The position numbers and the translations under genes are program-made. Shown here one piece after another: positions 29,758 through 37,787 of a stretch of DNA of 64,000 nt (positions within the stretch are counted from its first letter, which is position 1; every line of letters starts with the position of its first letter). The notes beneath the pieces were generated by a model, which ran no database searches, had not been told where the DNA came from, and worked only from the letters and a program-made list of their open reading frames with translations. The DNA comes from Pseudomonas sp. BN411. Lineage in GTDB: Bacteria > Pseudomonadota > Gammaproteobacteria > Pseudomonadales > Pseudomonadaceae. The stretch spans positions 1 through 64,000 of the forward strand of contig NZ_SSOM01000054.1 of assembly GCF_029871235.1 (NCBI RefSeq), written 5' to 3'.

Positions 29758-29775
29758 TGTAAGCATTGGCTTACA
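29758..29775 (+). promoter_or_regulatory. GacA upstream activating sequence
   Basis: TGTAAG-CATTGG-CTTACA, a perfect match to the GacA box TGTAAG-N6-CTTACA; the palindrome even extends to CGTGTAAGC/GCTTACACG (29756-29777). It lies 56 bp before the predicted rsmY start, the spacing known for rsm promoters. Directs activation by phosphorylated GacA. Confidence 0.93.
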
Positions 29776-29830
29776 CGCGTTGGTGGTTATAGCTCCTTTC
29801 GGGCCCAAGCGACCGGGATTAATCTTCACT

Positions 29831-29957
29831 CCATTGGACGTCGCGCAGGAAGCGCACTGAAAAACAGGGATACGCCGGATTTCCGCCAGGATGGCGGTCA
29901 GATCAGGGATGTCGGGACACAGTCTGCAAAACCTCGCTTCGGCGGGGTTTTTCTTTT
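29831..29957 (+). ncRNA. rsmY: RsmY regulatory small RNA
   Basis: About 127 nt. Seven GGA motifs (at 29836, 29848, 29868, 29877, 29889, 29907, 29915), the sites at which RsmA/CsrA is titrated. Two sit in hairpin loops: GCGC-AGGAA-GCGC (29843-29855) and CCGCCA-GGA-TGGCGG (29883-29897). The 5' part GCGCAGGAAGCGCA is shared with known RsmY RNAs. It ends in a UUCG-loop terminator, has a GacA box upstream and no coding capacity. The place beside this LysR and MOSC gene order equals the rsmY locus of P. aeruginosa (between PA0527 and PA0528). The 5' end is estimated from the ATTAAT -10 (29818-29823). Confidence 0.9.
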
Positions 29958-29958
29958 T
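29928..29958 (+). terminator. rsmY terminator
   Basis: ACCTCGC (29931-29937), UUCG tetraloop, GCGGGGT (29942-29948), flanked by AAA/TTT, then TTTTTCTTTTT. On the other strand it also gives AAAACC...GGTTTT and may serve the LysR gene that ends at 29975. Confidence 0.92.
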
Positions 29959-29974
29959 CTGCCTCCCGGAAATC

Positions 29975-30874
29975 CTAGAGCAGCGGTTCCTTCGGGCCGA
30001 TCACGCCTTCCAGCAACGAGCGCAGCAATTCCAGGGTCGCCTGTTGACGCTGCGCATCGCGAAACACCAATCCCACCTTCAATGGCACCCGTGGCTCACT
30101 CAGGGGCTTCCACAGCAGGCCCTGGTTGGCGTGCATCTGCCGTGCACGGCCGGGCAGGACGGTAGCCAGCATGGTGTGCGGCAGGCTGTCGAGGATGCCG
30201 GCCATATGGTTCAGCTCCGCCTGCACGTGGGGGCGCCGACCGAGCAGGGCGAGCTGCTCCTGCCAGATCTGCCGCACGCGGAATTCCTCACCCAGTAGCA
30301 GCATCGGTAGCTCGGCCGCCTGGCTCAGCGACACCTTCTTGAACTCCTTCAGCGGGTGTTCATTGGGAATCACCAACTGCAGTTCGTCCTCGTACAGCAA
30401 CAGGCTGTGCAGCCCCGGCTGGCGCGGCGGCAGGAAGCCGATGCCGATGTCCAGGTTGCCGGTAAGCAGCCGCCGCTCGATATCCAGGCCCGACAGTTCG
30501 TAGATCTGCACCACCAGTTGAGGCTGCGCCTCGCGCAGGCGCTCCAGCAGCATCGGTACCAGCGACGCATTGACTGTCTGCAGCACGCCGATGGCCAGGC
30601 TGCGCGGCGACTGGCCACGGAAGCTGCGCAGGGCCTCGCGGGCGCGTTCCAGGCCGTCCAGCAGGGGCAGGGCGTGGTTGTACAGGGTGTGAGCGGCGAG
30701 CGTTGGCAGCAGGCGCTTGCCGCTGCGCTGGAACAGGCTGACGTCCAGGCCCTGTTCCAACTGGCGGATCTGCTGCGAAAGCGCCGGTTGCGACAGGCTC
30801 AGGCGCTCGGCGGCGCGGCCCACATGACCTTCCTCGTAGAGCGCGACGAAGTAGCGAAGCTGGCGAAAATTCAT
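29975..30874 (-). CDS. LysR-family transcriptional regulator
   Basis: 299 residues; opens MNFRQLRYFVALYEEGHVGR with the HTH RAAERLSLSQPALSQQIRQLE (about 19-39). The effector domain has LPMLLLGEEFRVRQIW. Divergent from the MOSC gene (103-bp gap) and probably its regulator; the same pair occurs next to rsmY in P. aeruginosa. The sequence resembles the CynR/CbbR-like branch, but no target is certain. Confidence 0.88.
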   Translation of the reverse strand: MNFRQLRYFVALYEEGHVGRAAERLSLSQPALSQQIRQLEQGLDVSLFQRSGKRLLPTLAAHTLYNHALPLLDGLERAREALRSFRGQSPRSLAIGVLQTVNASLVPMLLERLREAQPQLVVQIYELSGLDIERRLLTGNLDIGIGFLPPRQPGLHSLLLYEDELQLVIPNEHPLKEFKKVSLSQAAELPMLLLGEEFRVRQIWQEQLALLGRRPHVQAELNHMAGILDSLPHTMLATVLPGRARQMHANQGLLWKPLSEPRVPLKVGLVFRDAQRQQATLELLRSLLEGVIGPKEPLL

Positions 30875-30977
30875 AAGCGTTACTTATCGATAAAGCTGGA
30901 AAATCGAAATGGCCCGGAGTGCCACAAGCCCATAGCCTATGCCGCGTAGAGACTGTTTCTCGCGCTGGAGAGGGCGA

Positions 30978-31676
30978 ATGTCTGCGTTAGTCGTCAATGG
31001 GGTTTTCATAGGTAAAGCCGAAGATATAGGGGGCGGCTTGTCCAGTGCAATCGACAAGCTGCCGATCGACCACCGCCTCTGGCTTTGGCCCCAGGGCCTG
31101 GGCAGCGACGAACAGGGTGACCCGCGATTCCATGGCGGCCCTGAGCGCGCCCTGCATCACTACCCCGCTGAACACTACCGCTACTGGCGCAAGCATTACC
31201 GTCACCTCGACTGGAAGGCGCCGAGCTTCGGCGAAAACCTGTCCACCTACGGCCTGACCGAAGACCAGGTGTGCATCGGCGATATCTTCCGTTGGGGTCA
31301 GGCGTTCATCCAGGTCAGTCAACCGCGTTCGCCCTGCTACCGCCTGAGCCGCCGCTGGGGCATTCCCAGCCTGCCCGAGCAGGTGCAGGAGAGCGGTCGC
31401 TGTGGCTGGTTCTACCGCGTCCTGCGGCCGGGCTTCGTCAGCCGTGAAGACGCCCTGGAACTGATCCAGCGCAGCTACCCCGGCCTGACCGTCGCCCACG
31501 CCATCCAGAGCTTCTTCCACTACCCGCTGGAGCACGCCGGCCTGCAGCAGTTGCAGCAGTGCGAAGCGCTGTCCACACGCTGGCGCGACACCGCTGCACG
31601 CCGCCTCAGTACAGGCACCGTGGAAGACTGGAGCGCCCGCCTGCAGGGGCTGCCGCTGGAGGGGATGCGCGCATGA
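30978..31676 (+). CDS. MOSC-domain protein (YiiM-like)
   Basis: 232 residues. MOSC domains bind the molybdenum cofactor via a conserved Cys, seen here as Cys120 in QPRSPCYRLSRRWG. FHGGPERALHHYPAEHY and SFGENLSTYGLTEDQVCIGD are typical of YiiM, which detoxifies N-hydroxylated base analogues by Moco-dependent reduction. Start ATG at 30978 (GAGAGGGCG site). Overlaps the next small gene by 4 bp; heads a four-gene coupled operon. Confidence 0.87.
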   Translation: MSALVVNGVFIGKAEDIGGGLSSAIDKLPIDHRLWLWPQGLGSDEQGDPRFHGGPERALHHYPAEHYRYWRKHYRHLDWKAPSFGENLSTYGLTEDQVCIGDIFRWGQAFIQVSQPRSPCYRLSRRWGIPSLPEQVQESGRCGWFYRVLRPGFVSREDALELIQRSYPGLTVAHAIQSFFHYPLEHAGLQQLQQCEALSTRWRDTAARRLSTGTVEDWSARLQGLPLEGMRA

Positions 31677-31912
31677 GCGACTACCGTATCAGCCTGCACC
31701 GCGAGGACGTATTGCTGGCGGAACTCAGTGTCAGCCAGGCGCGCTACGTCGAGTTGACCCGCGAGCTCCGCGCGCGTTTCCCCCGTGAGGACGGCTTCAG
31801 CCTGCACATCGAACGACGTCGCGAAGTGCGCCGAATCCTCGAACAGAGCCCGGACGGCCTGCGCCTGCTGGGCGTCGAATACCGCCATGAAAAGGTCCCC
31901 GAGCATGCGTGA
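31673..31912 (+). CDS. Hypothetical 79-residue protein
   Basis: Charged, soluble, no domain recognised: MSDYRISLHREDVLLAELSV at the N-terminus and LLGVEYRHEKVPEHA at the end. Its coding status is supported by 4-bp (ATGA) overlap with the MOSC gene and 8-bp overlap with the aminotransferase gene, and by a GGAGGGGAT-type ribosome site. It probably works with one of these neighbours, perhaps as an accessory or regulator. Confidence 0.7.
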   Translation: MSDYRISLHREDVLLAELSVSQARYVELTRELRARFPREDGFSLHIERRREVRRILEQSPDGLRLLGVEYRHEKVPEHA

Positions 31913-33101
31913 CCCCCTCGCCAGCCTGCGCCTGATGAAGACCGTGGAACGCCCGGCGCAGCTCTTCGTGCGTGGCCAGGGCTCCTGGCTCTGGGACTCC
32001 GAAAGCCGCGCCTACCTGGACTTCACCCAGGGCTGGGCGGTCAACAGCCTGGGCCACAGCCCCAGCGTGGTGGTGGACGCCCTCAAGCGCCAGGCGGAAA
32101 GCCTGATCAACCCCGGCCCGGCCTATTACAACCGCGGCATGCTGAATCTGGCATCGCGTCTGTGCCAGGCCAGCGGCAGCGACCAGGTCTACTTCCTCAA
32201 CAGCGGTGCCGAGGCCAACGAAGGCGCCATCAAGCTGGCGCGCAAATGGGGCCAGCTGCATCGTGGCGGCGCCCATCGCATCGTCACCGCCTGCAACAGC
32301 TTCCACGGCCGCACCCTGGCGGCCATGTCCGCGTCCGGCAAGCCGGCCTTCGAAGCGCTGTTCGAACCCAAGGTGCCCGGCTTCACCAAGGTCCCCTACA
32401 ACGATCTCGAAGCCCTGGCCGCCGCGGTGGATGAGCAAACCGTGGCCGTGATGCTGGAGCCGGTGCAGGGCGAGGCCGGCGTCGTGCCCGCCACATTGGA
32501 TTATCTGCAGGGCGCCGAGCGCCTGTGTCGCGAACGGAGTGTGTTGCTGATCCTCGACGAAGTGCAGACCGGCATTGGCCGTTGCGGCACCTTGCTGGCC
32601 GAAGAGCTGTACGGCATCCGCGCCGACATCATCACCCTCGGCAAGGGCCTGGGCGGCGGCGTGCCCCTGGCGGCGCTGCTGGCCCGTGGCAACGCCTGCT
32701 GCTTCGAGCCGGGCGAGCAGGGCGGCACCTACCACGGCAACGCCCTGATGACCGCCGCCGGCCTGGCGGTGCTGGATACCGTGCTGGAGCCTGGCTTCCT
32801 GGAACAGGTTCGCGACGTGGCCCAGCACCTGCGTGAAGGCCTGGCGCGGGTGTCCCGCCGTCACGGCCATGGTCCCCTGCGTGGCCACGGCTTGATGGTC
32901 GGCCTGCCGCTGATCCACCAGTCCGCACCGCTGGTGGCCCGCCATGCCCTCGATGAAGGGTTGCTGATCAACGCACCGCAGCCGGGATGCCTGCGCTTCA
33001 CTCCGGCGCTGACCGTAAGCCGCGCCAATGTCGATGAAATGCTCAAACGTCTGAATCGCGCCTTCGCCCTGGCCAAGAGCAAACCCCTGGAGATCGCCTG
33101 A
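31905..33101 (+). CDS. Class III aminotransferase (ArgD-like)
   Basis: 398 residues, PLP enzyme of the acetylornithine/GABA aminotransferase group. Schiff-base Lys247 in DIITLGKGLGGGVPLAAL; the cofactor aspartate in LLILDEVQTGIGR. Start ATG at 31905, overlapping the preceding gene by 8 bp. Not in an arginine operon; with a MOSC protein and a glutamine amidotransferase it probably serves an uncharacterised nitrogen pathway. The donor/acceptor cannot be read from sequence. Confidence 0.88.
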   Translation: MRDPLASLRLMKTVERPAQLFVRGQGSWLWDSESRAYLDFTQGWAVNSLGHSPSVVVDALKRQAESLINPGPAYYNRGMLNLASRLCQASGSDQVYFLNSGAEANEGAIKLARKWGQLHRGGAHRIVTACNSFHGRTLAAMSASGKPAFEALFEPKVPGFTKVPYNDLEALAAAVDEQTVAVMLEPVQGEAGVVPATLDYLQGAERLCRERSVLLILDEVQTGIGRCGTLLAEELYGIRADIITLGKGLGGGVPLAALLARGNACCFEPGEQGGTYHGNALMTAAGLAVLDTVLEPGFLEQVRDVAQHLREGLARVSRRHGHGPLRGHGLMVGLPLIHQSAPLVARHALDEGLLINAPQPGCLRFTPALTVSRANVDEMLKRLNRAFALAKSKPLEIA

Positions 33102-33102
33102 C

Positions 33103-33807
33103 ATGCGCGTCGCCATCCTGCAGCACGCTCCTTTCGAAGGCCCCGGCCGTATCAGCCAATGGCTCGACCTGCGCGCTGCCAAGGTGCAGGTGTTCAATCT
33201 TTACGCCGATGCGCGCCTGCCCAAGCCTGATGACTTCGACCTGTTGATCGTCATGGGCGGTCCTATGAGCGTGCATGACGAGGAAGCACTGCCCTGGCTC
33301 AAGGCTGAGAAGAAACTGATCCGCAAATCGCTGGGTGCCGGCAAGCGGATACTCGGCATCTGCCTGGGCGGCCAGCTCCTGGCCCAGGCCCTGGGGGCTG
33401 AGGTGCGCAAGGGCGAGGCGGAGATCGGCTGGTGGTCCATGGAAAAACGCCCCGAAGCGGACCGCTCCCCGTTGGGCCGCATGTTGCCCCAGCGCCTGCT
33501 GGCGATGCATTGGCACGGCGAGACCTTCGACCTGCCGGCGGGCGCCATCCCGCTCTATGGCTCGGCGGCCTGCGCCAACCAGGGCTTCGTCTGGAAAGAG
33601 CGCGCCATCGGCCTGCAATGCCATCTGGAAGGTACGCCGGAGAGCATCGAGGCGATGCTGGACGCCTACGCGGCGGACCTGGAACTGTCCGGCTCGGTGG
33701 AGGATGCGGCCGCCATCCGCGATGGCTTCCCCCACTGCAGCGCCCTGGCGCCGACCCTGTTCCGACTGCTGGATTACCTCACCGGGCCGCATGCCGCGCT
33801 GACTTGA
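33103..33807 (+). CDS. Class I glutamine amidotransferase-like protein
   Basis: 234 residues, a single GATase1 domain. Nucleophile Cys87 in RILGICLGGQLLAQALGAEV; catalytic His in IGLQCHLEGTPES. Starts one base after the aminotransferase stop. Stand-alone members hydrolyse gamma-glutamyl amides or feed ammonia to a partner; no synthetase partner is adjacent, so a gamma-glutamyl hydrolase role is as likely. Confidence 0.87.
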   Translation: MRVAILQHAPFEGPGRISQWLDLRAAKVQVFNLYADARLPKPDDFDLLIVMGGPMSVHDEEALPWLKAEKKLIRKSLGAGKRILGICLGGQLLAQALGAEVRKGEAEIGWWSMEKRPEADRSPLGRMLPQRLLAMHWHGETFDLPAGAIPLYGSAACANQGFVWKERAIGLQCHLEGTPESIEAMLDAYAADLELSGSVEDAAAIRDGFPHCSALAPTLFRLLDYLTGPHAALT

Positions 33808-33834
33808 TCCTTCGCGGGTTTGATTCGCTTTTCC

Positions 33835-33945
33835 TGTGGGGGCGAATTCATTCGCCAAGGGCAGTCCGTAGGATGTGGTGGAGCGAAGCGATACCCATCG
33901 GCTCTCACCAACAGCATGGGTATCGCAGGCTCAACCCATCCTACG
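33835..33945. repeat. Composite REP and GTAGGATG palindrome
   Basis: A REP copy, TGTGGGGGCGAATTCATTCG (from 33835), is followed by a larger palindrome whose outer arms are GTAGGATG (33868-33875) / CATCCTAC (33937-33944) and inner arms GATACCCAT (33890-33898) / ATGGGTATC (33916-33924). It occupies the gap between the convergent amidotransferase and davA genes. Confidence 0.8.
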
Positions 33946-33981
33946 TTGCTGCCCAACACATTGCGCGGCGGTTCAGCCCAA

Positions 33982-34776
33982 CTACAGCAATGGGCGATAC
34001 AACTCCGCCCGCCGATCCCGGAGGTAGGTGAGCCCTGCCCGCGAGGCTTCCAGCTTGTCCCGCTTGAGGTCGGCGAAGGCCAGGGTTTCCTCGCGGCCGC
34101 AGATAGCGGCCTGGCTGCCGTCCGGTGCGGAAACGCTGGAGAGGCCGCAGTAGCGGATCTCCCCTTCAGCGCCGCAGTAGTTGGCGTAGGCCAGGTAGCA
34201 CTGGCTCTCGAAGGCACGGGCGCGCACCAGCACGTCGCAGACGAAGTCGTACGGCTCCATGTTGGCGGTCGGCACCAGAATCGCGTCAGCGCCGGCCAGG
34301 GCCAGGCGGCGCACGTTCTCCGGGAACTCCACGTCGTAGCAGATCAGCATCCCCAGCTTCCAGCCGTTCAGTTCCAGCAGCGGATAGTCGTCACCGCCGG
34401 CACTGAACATGCTCCTGTCCAGCTCACCGAAGAGGTGGGTCTTGCGGTAATTGCCAAGGCGCTGGCCCTGCGCATCGATCAGTTGCACCGAGTTGTAGAT
34501 GCGTCCCTCGGCGCTACGCTCCGGGTAGCCGTAGAGCAGGGCAACGCCATGCTCGCGGGCGATGCCGGCCACCTGCTCGGCCCAGTCGCCGTCGGCGGTC
34601 TGCGCCAGGTGGCTGACCGCTTCCAGGCCGATGTTGTAGCCGCTGAGGTACATCTCCGGTGTGACCAGCAGCGCCGCGCCACGCCGGGCCGCCTCGGCCG
34701 CCCGCTGGCGCAGGCGGTCGAGGTTGGCCGCAGGCTCCAGCGGCAGGGGTGGGCACTGATAGAGGGCGATGCGCAT
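33982..34776 (-). CDS. davA: 5-aminopentanamidase (delta-aminovaleramidase)
   Basis: 264 residues, nitrilase superfamily. Catalytic triad Glu41 (TPEMYLSGYNIG), Lys112 (NYRKTHLFGELDRS) and Cys146 (LGMLICYDVEFPE). Hydrolyses 5-aminopentanamide to 5-aminovalerate and ammonia, the second step of the lysine monooxygenase route. The sequence matches what I know of P. putida DavA, including FGELDRSMFS and LVPTANM. Start ATG at 34776. Directly downstream of davB (14-bp gap), one operon. Confidence 0.93.
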   Translation of the reverse strand: MRIALYQCPPLPLEPAANLDRLRQRAAEAARRGAALLVTPEMYLSGYNIGLEAVSHLAQTADGDWAEQVAGIAREHGVALLYGYPERSAEGRIYNSVQLIDAQGQRLGNYRKTHLFGELDRSMFSAGGDDYPLLELNGWKLGMLICYDVEFPENVRRLALAGADAILVPTANMEPYDFVCDVLVRARAFESQCYLAYANYCGAEGEIRYCGLSSVSAPDGSQAAICGREETLAFADLKRDKLEASRAGLTYLRDRRAELYRPLL

Positions 34777-34790
34777 GGACGTCTCCTGAG

Positions 34791-36473
34791 TCAGTCCGGC
34801 AGGGCGATGGGGCCGAGTTCGGCGAAGCAGTCGCCCGGGCCGGGATTCTCGGCCGGGGTGCTGCCGCCGAAGTGCTTCATGATGCCCCATACCGAGTTGA
34901 GCGAGGTCTGCACCGCGCCTTCCACCCAGGCCGGGGTCCAGGACACGTCGTCACCGGCGATGAAAATGCCGCGCTGCTCGGCGGGCATGTCGTCCTGCAT
35001 GAAGTGCGCGTACATGCGCTGGTTGTAGCGGTAGTGGCCCGGCAGCGCGCCCTTGAAGGCGCCGAGGAAGTGCGGGTCGGACTCCCAGGAAATGGTGATG
35101 GGGTCGCCGATGATGTGGCTGGCGATGTCCACGTCGGGGTAGATCTTCTTCAGCGCGTCCAGGGCCAGCTTCACACGCTTCTCCACCGGGTGCGGCAGCA
35201 TCTTCAGCGCGTCGCTCATCCAGGAGTAGGACAGGCAGATCACGCCCGGCTTGTCGTCGCCGTTGTCGAACAGGTAGGTGCCGCGGGTGAGGCGGTCGGT
35301 GAGGGTCATGCTCAGGGTGTCGCGGCCGGTTTCCGGATTCTTGTCCTTCCAGAACGGGCGATCGACCATCACGAAGGTCTTGGACGACTGCATGTAGCGG
35401 GTGCGGTCCAGGGCCATCCACATCTTCTGCGAGAACAGCGATTCCTCGCACTCGATCTGGGTGGTCAGCAGCCAGCTCTGGCAGGTGGCGAGCACCGCTG
35501 CGTAATGGCGGGTGTCACCCCAGTTGTCGGTCACGGCGAGACGGCCATCTGCGGCGCGGGCGATGCGCTTCACGCCGGGGCGGGCCGCGCCGTTGTGCAG
35601 GGACGCCAGGCTGGTGCCTGCCGGCCAGTGCACGCATTTCTCGGGGACGTGACGCCAGATGCCCATGGGCACTTGCTGCACGCCGCCGACGATCAGGTGC
35701 TGGTTGTCGTCGCAGGCGGTCATCACCACGCGGAAGATTTCCAGCATCGAGTTCGGGAAGTCCGAGTCCCAGCCGCCGGTGCCGAAGCCCACCTGGCCGA
35801 ACACTTCGCGGTGGTGGAAGGACAACTTGGCGAAGGCCTTGGAGCTGGCCACGAAGTCGTAGAAGGTGCGGTCATCCCACAGCGGTACGAGGGTGTCCCA
35901 CAGCTCCTTCAGGCGCTTCACGTCGCGGTCGCGGATGGCCTGCTGGATGTCGCCGAAGCGGGCGCCGTCTTCCAGCGCATCGGCCCAGGCGTCGGCCACT
36001 TCCTGGAACAGCGCCGGCAGGTCGGCCATCTTCTCGGCGTAGTAGGTCTTGCCCTCGAGATCGATGACCGTGCTGCCCGAGGCTGGCGTCAGCGGGTTGG
36101 GGAAGGGCTGGGTCTTGAGGCCCAGCATGTCCACGTAGTGGTAGAAGGCGGTGGAGGAGGCCGGGAAGCGCATGCCGCCCAGCTCGGCGATGATGCCGTC
36201 GGTGCCTTCGAAGGTCTGCGAACGCAGGCGGCCGCCCATCTTGGAGGCTTCGTACACCACGGGTTTCAGGCCCAGCTTCATCAGCTCGTAGGCCGCTACC
36301 AGGCCGGCGATACCGGCACCGACGATGGCCACCTCGGCACCATGATGCTCGGCGGGAATGCTGCCCAGGCCAGCCGGATGCTGAATCCAGTCATCGAAGG
36401 CGAAGGGGAAGTCCGGGCCGAAAATGGTGATGGGTTTCTTGCCGTCGGCGGGGTGACGATTGTTGTTGTTCAT
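34791..36473 (-). CDS. davB: L-lysine 2-monooxygenase
   Basis: 560 residues, exactly the length of P. putida DavB. FAD flavoprotein of the amine-oxidase group: dinucleotide-binding VGAGIAGLVAAYELM (51-65), then GGRLRSQ. Converts L-lysine with O2 to 5-aminopentanamide, CO2 and water. DavB-characteristic stretches: ITIFGPDFPFAFDDW, GQVGFGTGGWDSDFPNSMLE and IFIAGDDVSWTPAWVEGAVQ. Start ATG at 36473. Upstream lies a direct-repeat operator candidate. davT/davD for the next steps are not in this window. Confidence 0.95.
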   Translation of the reverse strand: MNNNNRHPADGKKPITIFGPDFPFAFDDWIQHPAGLGSIPAEHHGAEVAIVGAGIAGLVAAYELMKLGLKPVVYEASKMGGRLRSQTFEGTDGIIAELGGMRFPASSTAFYHYVDMLGLKTQPFPNPLTPASGSTVIDLEGKTYYAEKMADLPALFQEVADAWADALEDGARFGDIQQAIRDRDVKRLKELWDTLVPLWDDRTFYDFVASSKAFAKLSFHHREVFGQVGFGTGGWDSDFPNSMLEIFRVVMTACDDNQHLIVGGVQQVPMGIWRHVPEKCVHWPAGTSLASLHNGAARPGVKRIARAADGRLAVTDNWGDTRHYAAVLATCQSWLLTTQIECEESLFSQKMWMALDRTRYMQSSKTFVMVDRPFWKDKNPETGRDTLSMTLTDRLTRGTYLFDNGDDKPGVICLSYSWMSDALKMLPHPVEKRVKLALDALKKIYPDVDIASHIIGDPITISWESDPHFLGAFKGALPGHYRYNQRMYAHFMQDDMPAEQRGIFIAGDDVSWTPAWVEGAVQTSLNSVWGIMKHFGGSTPAENPGPGDCFAELGPIALPD

Positions 36474-36557
36474 GCTGGACCTTGAAGGCTTGTGGGAGAG
36501 CGGCCCGTTGGGCGCGGTGGGGCCATTCTAGGGAGCGTCGTTTTCGTCCATAAGACG

Positions 36558-36600
36558 CAAAGTGTCGTCATTTGGAGCGCTGGTAATACAAAGTGACGAC
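36558..36600 (-). promoter_or_regulatory. Direct-repeat operator candidate for davBA
   Basis: CAAAGTGTCGTC (36558-36569) and CAAAGTGACGAC (36589-36600) are the same motif repeated with a 31-bp period, about three DNA turns, 85-127 bp upstream of the davB start. A related AGTGACAAA follows at about 36612. Suits a dimeric regulator binding one DNA face; the regulator is unknown. A half-REP (GAGCTTGCTCGCGAAGGG) lies at 36677-36694 in the same 242-bp gap. Confidence 0.45.
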
Positions 36601-36715
36601 AGAAAAGTTAGTAGTGACAAATCTGCTTCGCGCGCCTCGTCATCAGGCTAGTCGGCGAGAGAAGAAGCCGTAGGCTGAGCTTGCTCGCGAAGGGCTGCCC
36701 CCGCCCATGGCTGCG

Positions 36716-37489
36716 CTATCTGCTGGCCGCGGTCGCTTGCCGGTACTGTCGGGGTGTGAACCCGGTCAGCAGCTTGAACTGCCGGCTGAATGCGCTGTGG
36801 TCGGTGTAGCCGCACTGCAGGGCGACTTCCGTGATCGGCAGATCGGTCTGCAACAAACGATGGGCGTGCTCGAGCCGCACCTTGTTGATCATCTGTCGTG
36901 GAGTCAGGTGGAACACACGCTTGCAGTAGCGTTCCAGTTGGGCGACGGAGATACCGGCGATCCGCGTCAGCGTGTCCAGCGTGATGGGCTCGTGGAAGTG
37001 CGTGCGGATGTGCTCGTCCACTGCGGCGAGACGCTCATAGGCTGGGTGCGTATGACTGGCGGACTGCAGGTCCATCGAGATGCCCGCCAGGCCGATGATC
37101 TCGCCTGCGCGACTAAGCAGAGGGCGCTTGTGCGTCAGGCACCAGCCCGGTTCCCGACTGCCATACAGGTGCAACTCCAATTGGTCTTCCAGCACCTGGC
37201 CCTGTTCCAGCACCCGCCGGTCCTGCTCGGTGTAGCCAGGGCCGAACTGTGCGGGGAACACCTCGGCGCTGGTCTTGCCCAGAAGGGGCTTCACGCCACA
37301 GCGCTGGACCAGCGTGCGATTGGCCATGACGTAACGGGCCTGGGCGTCCTTGATGAAGATCGCCGCGCTGGAAATTGCATCCAGCATCGGCAGCAGCATC
37401 TGCACGCTCGCCAGCAGTTCATCCATGGTTTCGGGGCGCTTCAGGTCGCTCTCTGAGCAGAGTGCCGCAAGTGCGCTACGCGACATCAT
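36716..37489 (-). CDS. PAS-AraC transcriptional activator of hydroxyproline use
   Basis: 257 residues: a PAS-like sensor (about 30-145; AAIFIKDAQARYVMANRTL, then WCLTHKRPLLSRAGEIIGLAGISMD) followed by an AraC HTH pair (about 160-252; ITLDTLTRIAGISVAQLERY, QCGYTDHSAFSRQFKLLTG). The ATG at 37489 has GGAGG 6 bp before it. Divergent from the permease gene of the hydroxyproline cluster (298-bp gap), so probably its local regulator. The PAS part might bind a pathway compound. Confidence 0.85.
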   Translation of the reverse strand: MMSRSALAALCSESDLKRPETMDELLASVQMLLPMLDAISSAAIFIKDAQARYVMANRTLVQRCGVKPLLGKTSAEVFPAQFGPGYTEQDRRVLEQGQVLEDQLELHLYGSREPGWCLTHKRPLLSRAGEIIGLAGISMDLQSASHTHPAYERLAAVDEHIRTHFHEPITLDTLTRIAGISVAQLERYCKRVFHLTPRQMINKVRLEHAHRLLQTDLPITEVALQCGYTDHSAFSRQFKLLTGFTPRQYRQATAASR

Positions 37490-37787
37490 TTCCATCCTCC
37501 CCAAGGTTGGCCGGCGATGCCCACGCCGGCAGCTTGCCCCAGGGCCAGCGGCCTGTCGAGCGCGAACCGGAACGGGCTGCGTCGCTGTCCGGACTGTGCT
37601 GATTTCGTCATCCGAAGCGGGGAAAGGCATCAAGCGCGAAGGCGCGTCGCCCGTCCACTCTATGGCCATCGCCCAGGTCGGCGAACCCAGGGAATACGCA
37701 CTCACCAAGGGGCAGCATTCACGCGCCGATCCAAGCCCCGAATGGCAATCCACCAGCCCATCCAATAACTCAAAAGAAGGCGACGCG

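Noticed and set aside
29756-29777. Plain terminator or generic hairpin
   Set aside because: It is the exact GacA box at the right distance from a GGA-rich RNA; no T-run follows.
34776-34890. Longer N-terminus for davA
   Set aside because: The extra 38 residues are Arg/Gly-rich and would overlap davB; the family begins MRIALYQ.
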